Assembly: GCA_014338405.1 (NCBI GenBank)
Contig: JTDE01000157.1
Span: forward strand, 195,263 to 259,262
Direction: 5' to 3'
Length of the DNA: 64,000 nucleotides
From: Paragonimus skrjabini miyazakii
Taxonomy: Eukaryota; Platyhelminthes; Trematoda; Plagiorchiida; Troglotrematidae
Numbering within the stretch: position 1 is the stretch's first letter; each line of letters begins with the position of its first letter. Made by a program: the position numbers and the translations under genes. Shown one piece after another: positions 61,338 to 64,000 of the stretch. Under the pieces are notes generated by a model. It did not search any database. It saw only the letters and a list, made by a program, of their open reading frames with translations, and was not told where the DNA came from.

Positions 61338-64000
61338 ATCGTAGTTGAGAGCAGTAATCAGTGAAATTGTGCTGGCTGGGAACAGCTTACAGTTTTTATG
61401 TAAAGTGAAAGGAGTACAAATACGATTTTTAAAAATAAAGTTTTGTCTCAGAAATGCATGTATCAAAATAAGACTAAAGTTATTAGGCTATTGGAAGAGA
61501 AATGTCACTCAAAACCGATCAGGAACGCAGTTCAACAGAAAGTGACTGGTGTCAATTTATTACACGACTTCAAAATTTTCCTGATGAGCTAGTGAACTGA
61601 AGACCCGTATTAGCATTGCAAGCGTACGCATCACGGCTTCGTTTAACATCATATGTTCATGGTGTTGTCACGATAGATTCAAGCAGGTTGTTCCAAGTTG
61701 GACATGCACCACCATTTCAGCCGATCCACTGGGTGTTGCAGCTTCAGCGAATGACCTCTGAGGCAAAGATTTGGACCAGGTGTATGAATATGCTTCCGGT
61801 GCAGCGACAGCCGATGTAACATAGTGTATATCAAAACGAAGTCACTTAACCCCGTTCGAGCAATCTCTCTGAGTGTGTGAGTGAATGAAACGATAAACCA
61901 CGCGTTATCCTAACCACACGTATGTCTTTCTTAACGACTGATCGACAAGCCTGGATGTTTACCTCAGGTTGAGAACGTATCAGTTAAATGAACATCACAA
62001 ATAAGTTGCTTACGTGAAGGAACCCAAACAACTGGGTTAGCAACTCAGAGATTATGCTAGTTTTCTTCACCATCGCGACGTAGTTAGGAGGCAGACTAAG
62101 GTCTTCCGAGACGATCTCTCTGGGGTCTCACTTACAAACAGTGGTATCGTGTTTGAACTAATCTACAGAAAAGAGATCACACATCATATTAGCAACCATA
62201 CAATTTTACGGCCACCACATGCACTGATACTGATAAGGATGTACCGTTAGCATTTCGTTTCGGCCGCATTTTCTGCAGGCAACCTTACAATGTAGGAAAT
62301 TCCGCGTACGCTTCAGACTAACCAGTAATTCAGCAGTCAGGCTATGTGCGCTGGCGTCTTTGTGGATTTGACGATATACTAAACCTCACCAATGTGCTAT
62401 GAGGCCCAAAACAAAGCTGCGTGCAAGATAATCAAAAATCCTAACTCTTGGAAGAATTAGTCAAGCCCCAGTAACTAACAACGTATGAAATGTGTGGTCT
62501 TCCTAGAAAATTACAATCTTCTGCCAGTTTGAGGAAACGACGCGCAGCACAGCGTTTCGTCATCTGAACATCAAGGTCTGCGTTTTGACTGGCATCTACT
62601 GGATTGCACACAGAAGTGGACAGGTAGTTTCCAGCGTTTATCTCGCACACACAAACCATGCACGTTTTTGGACAACAAATGGTCAAGGTGAGTTGGCAAC
62701 CGTTGGCCAGCTCACACCTGACACAAAGAATAATACAATCACCCGCATACTTATCTACATCCAGTGGAACTGTAAAGTCTTTCCTGTTTCTAAAGTGGTC
62801 AGTTCACATCTTCGTTGCGTGATGTTCATAGGGTCATTGCAGAATTAAGCGTCAGTCACACAGTGATGAATTTGCGCTCAAATCAACTGATAATCGGCTC
62901 GGTAAATACAATATTCATTGGGCGATAGCCCATATCCGGCACCTAATGTTTACGTGACCTCTTGACGTCATGCAAACGTTTCACCTTGACGGCACCATAG
63001 CAACCTCTGGCACCCGCATAATTTTGTGTTGGTCATCCAGTGTCGATGCTTCGATTGCTCAGGTGCTGTTCTAATTTAGAAGCGGGCCATTTGACTGTGT
63101 GACTCGTATCACTTGTAAGTGCTCGTGCACAAAGCGGCACACTTCAGACACCATTCTCATCTAGTGAATTTTGGAGAACGAGTGAATGTATCTTATGAAT
63201 ACTGGGTGCAATTATACCTTCCTTGCTAGCAGACTGGGGCAATCCTGAACACAGATGTGTTAGTTGTCTGAAGTTATGTTGTTGGGAACATCCAGCTTCC
63301 ACACAAGCGCCAGTGAGAAATGAAAACCTTGTAAAACCCGAATGTTTTTGATAGAACCCTTTTGTTTACTTTTGAACCTAATGTATGTTTTACAATCACT
63401 TTGTCGATTCCATCAGCCAATTTTCTTGCCGCTGATTACTTCAACATCTCACTGAGATCGTAGGTTATCGACTTGTAGTTATTGGCAAATTAAACTAACG
63501 TGGTTAGCTTGACAAAATCTGATCATCATCCAGAAGCGGAGTTGGTACGAAAGACAGACAGAAACATTTGGCACAGATTGGCTGACTAGATCTGGAAAAG
63601 GCGCGGTTCGGGTTAAAACTTCTTGTATGTGATCTGTGTTATTAGTGGTTACTTCTCATTACGGATCGATTGCGTGGCATTTGTTGAATACCACTAATTC
63701 ATCTAACCACTAGTTCACTTACACCAGCACAATACCATTTTGCTTGATATGCTGACTGTTGTAGGCCACAAGGCGAAAGTTAGATTGATGAGTTACGGTC
63801 TGGCTACAGGAAGTTAACTGGAAAAGTGTAGAGACTCAAAATGATTAAGTCATCTGATTCAGCTGATCAACTGGAAGGAACGAGTTTGTTGTTCTGGCTC
63901 ACACCATCAGTTGTTTCGACCACAAGAGCTTATTGCATCAAATAATTCAGTGATAATGGTTCGATCGACCGTCACAGTCTTACGTGTGAGGTGTTTTTTA
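61338..64000. other. No recognisable gene
   Basis: Small open frames only. A 74-nt stretch at 62614-62687 is bounded by cacag and gtgagt, but the upstream tract is poor and the peptide is unrecognised. Confidence 0.5.

Noticed and set aside
62614..62687. 74-nt exon-like stretch between cacag and gtgagt
   Set aside because: The acceptor tract is weak, the peptide is only 24 residues and unrecognised, and the opposite strand is also open.
1..64000. CRISPR array, bacterial operon or phage content
   Set aside because: No regularly spaced repeats, no Shine-Dalgarno-led gene runs; spliced exons and eukaryotic retroelements show a nuclear eukaryotic genome.

Overview
The window reads as intron-rich eukaryotic DNA, most likely from a parasitic flatworm (trematode). 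It contains one multi-exon gene with kilobase-sized introns plus one 42-nt intron, a size class known in flatworms. The rest is A+T-rich DNA seeded with decayed LINEs (CR1-like and RTE-like), a Penelope-like element with a GIY-YIG tail, and tRNA-derived SINEs. Assignment to trematodes is an inference from this mix, not a species call.

The clearest finding is a plus-strand gene at 3176-22432. Seven exons splice with exact phase continuity into about 330 residues with three immunoglobulin domains (each with Cys, Trp and a second Cys). The closest family type is the three-Ig neural adhesion proteins (lachesin / IgLON / neurotrimin-like). The signal-peptide exon lies upstream and was not found. 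The 3' end after 22432 is unresolved: candidate exons at 40976, 44556, 58173 and 60933 are given with their phases, but none is proven to belong to the gene.

Layout. 1-2830: a CR1-like LINE remnant entering from the left edge, then a second 3' fragment of the same family. 3176-22432: the Ig gene; its introns hold a 180-bp foldback built from inverted SINE tails (11658-11837), a full SINE (12795-13010) and small dispersed repeats. 22433-30000: tRNA-like SINEs and a second CR1-like LINE copy. 34440-35410: Penelope-like element. 35761-36330: two more SINE copies. 43190-44080: RTE-like LINE 3' end. 44500-61350: scattered candidate exons, repeat pairs and an LTR-like segment. 61350-64000: nothing supportable.

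All mobile elements seen are broken by stops, frameshifts or lost catalytic residues. No ribosomal RNA, functional tRNA, CRISPR array or operon-like arrangement was seen. Most long open frames in the window have no coding support and were left out.
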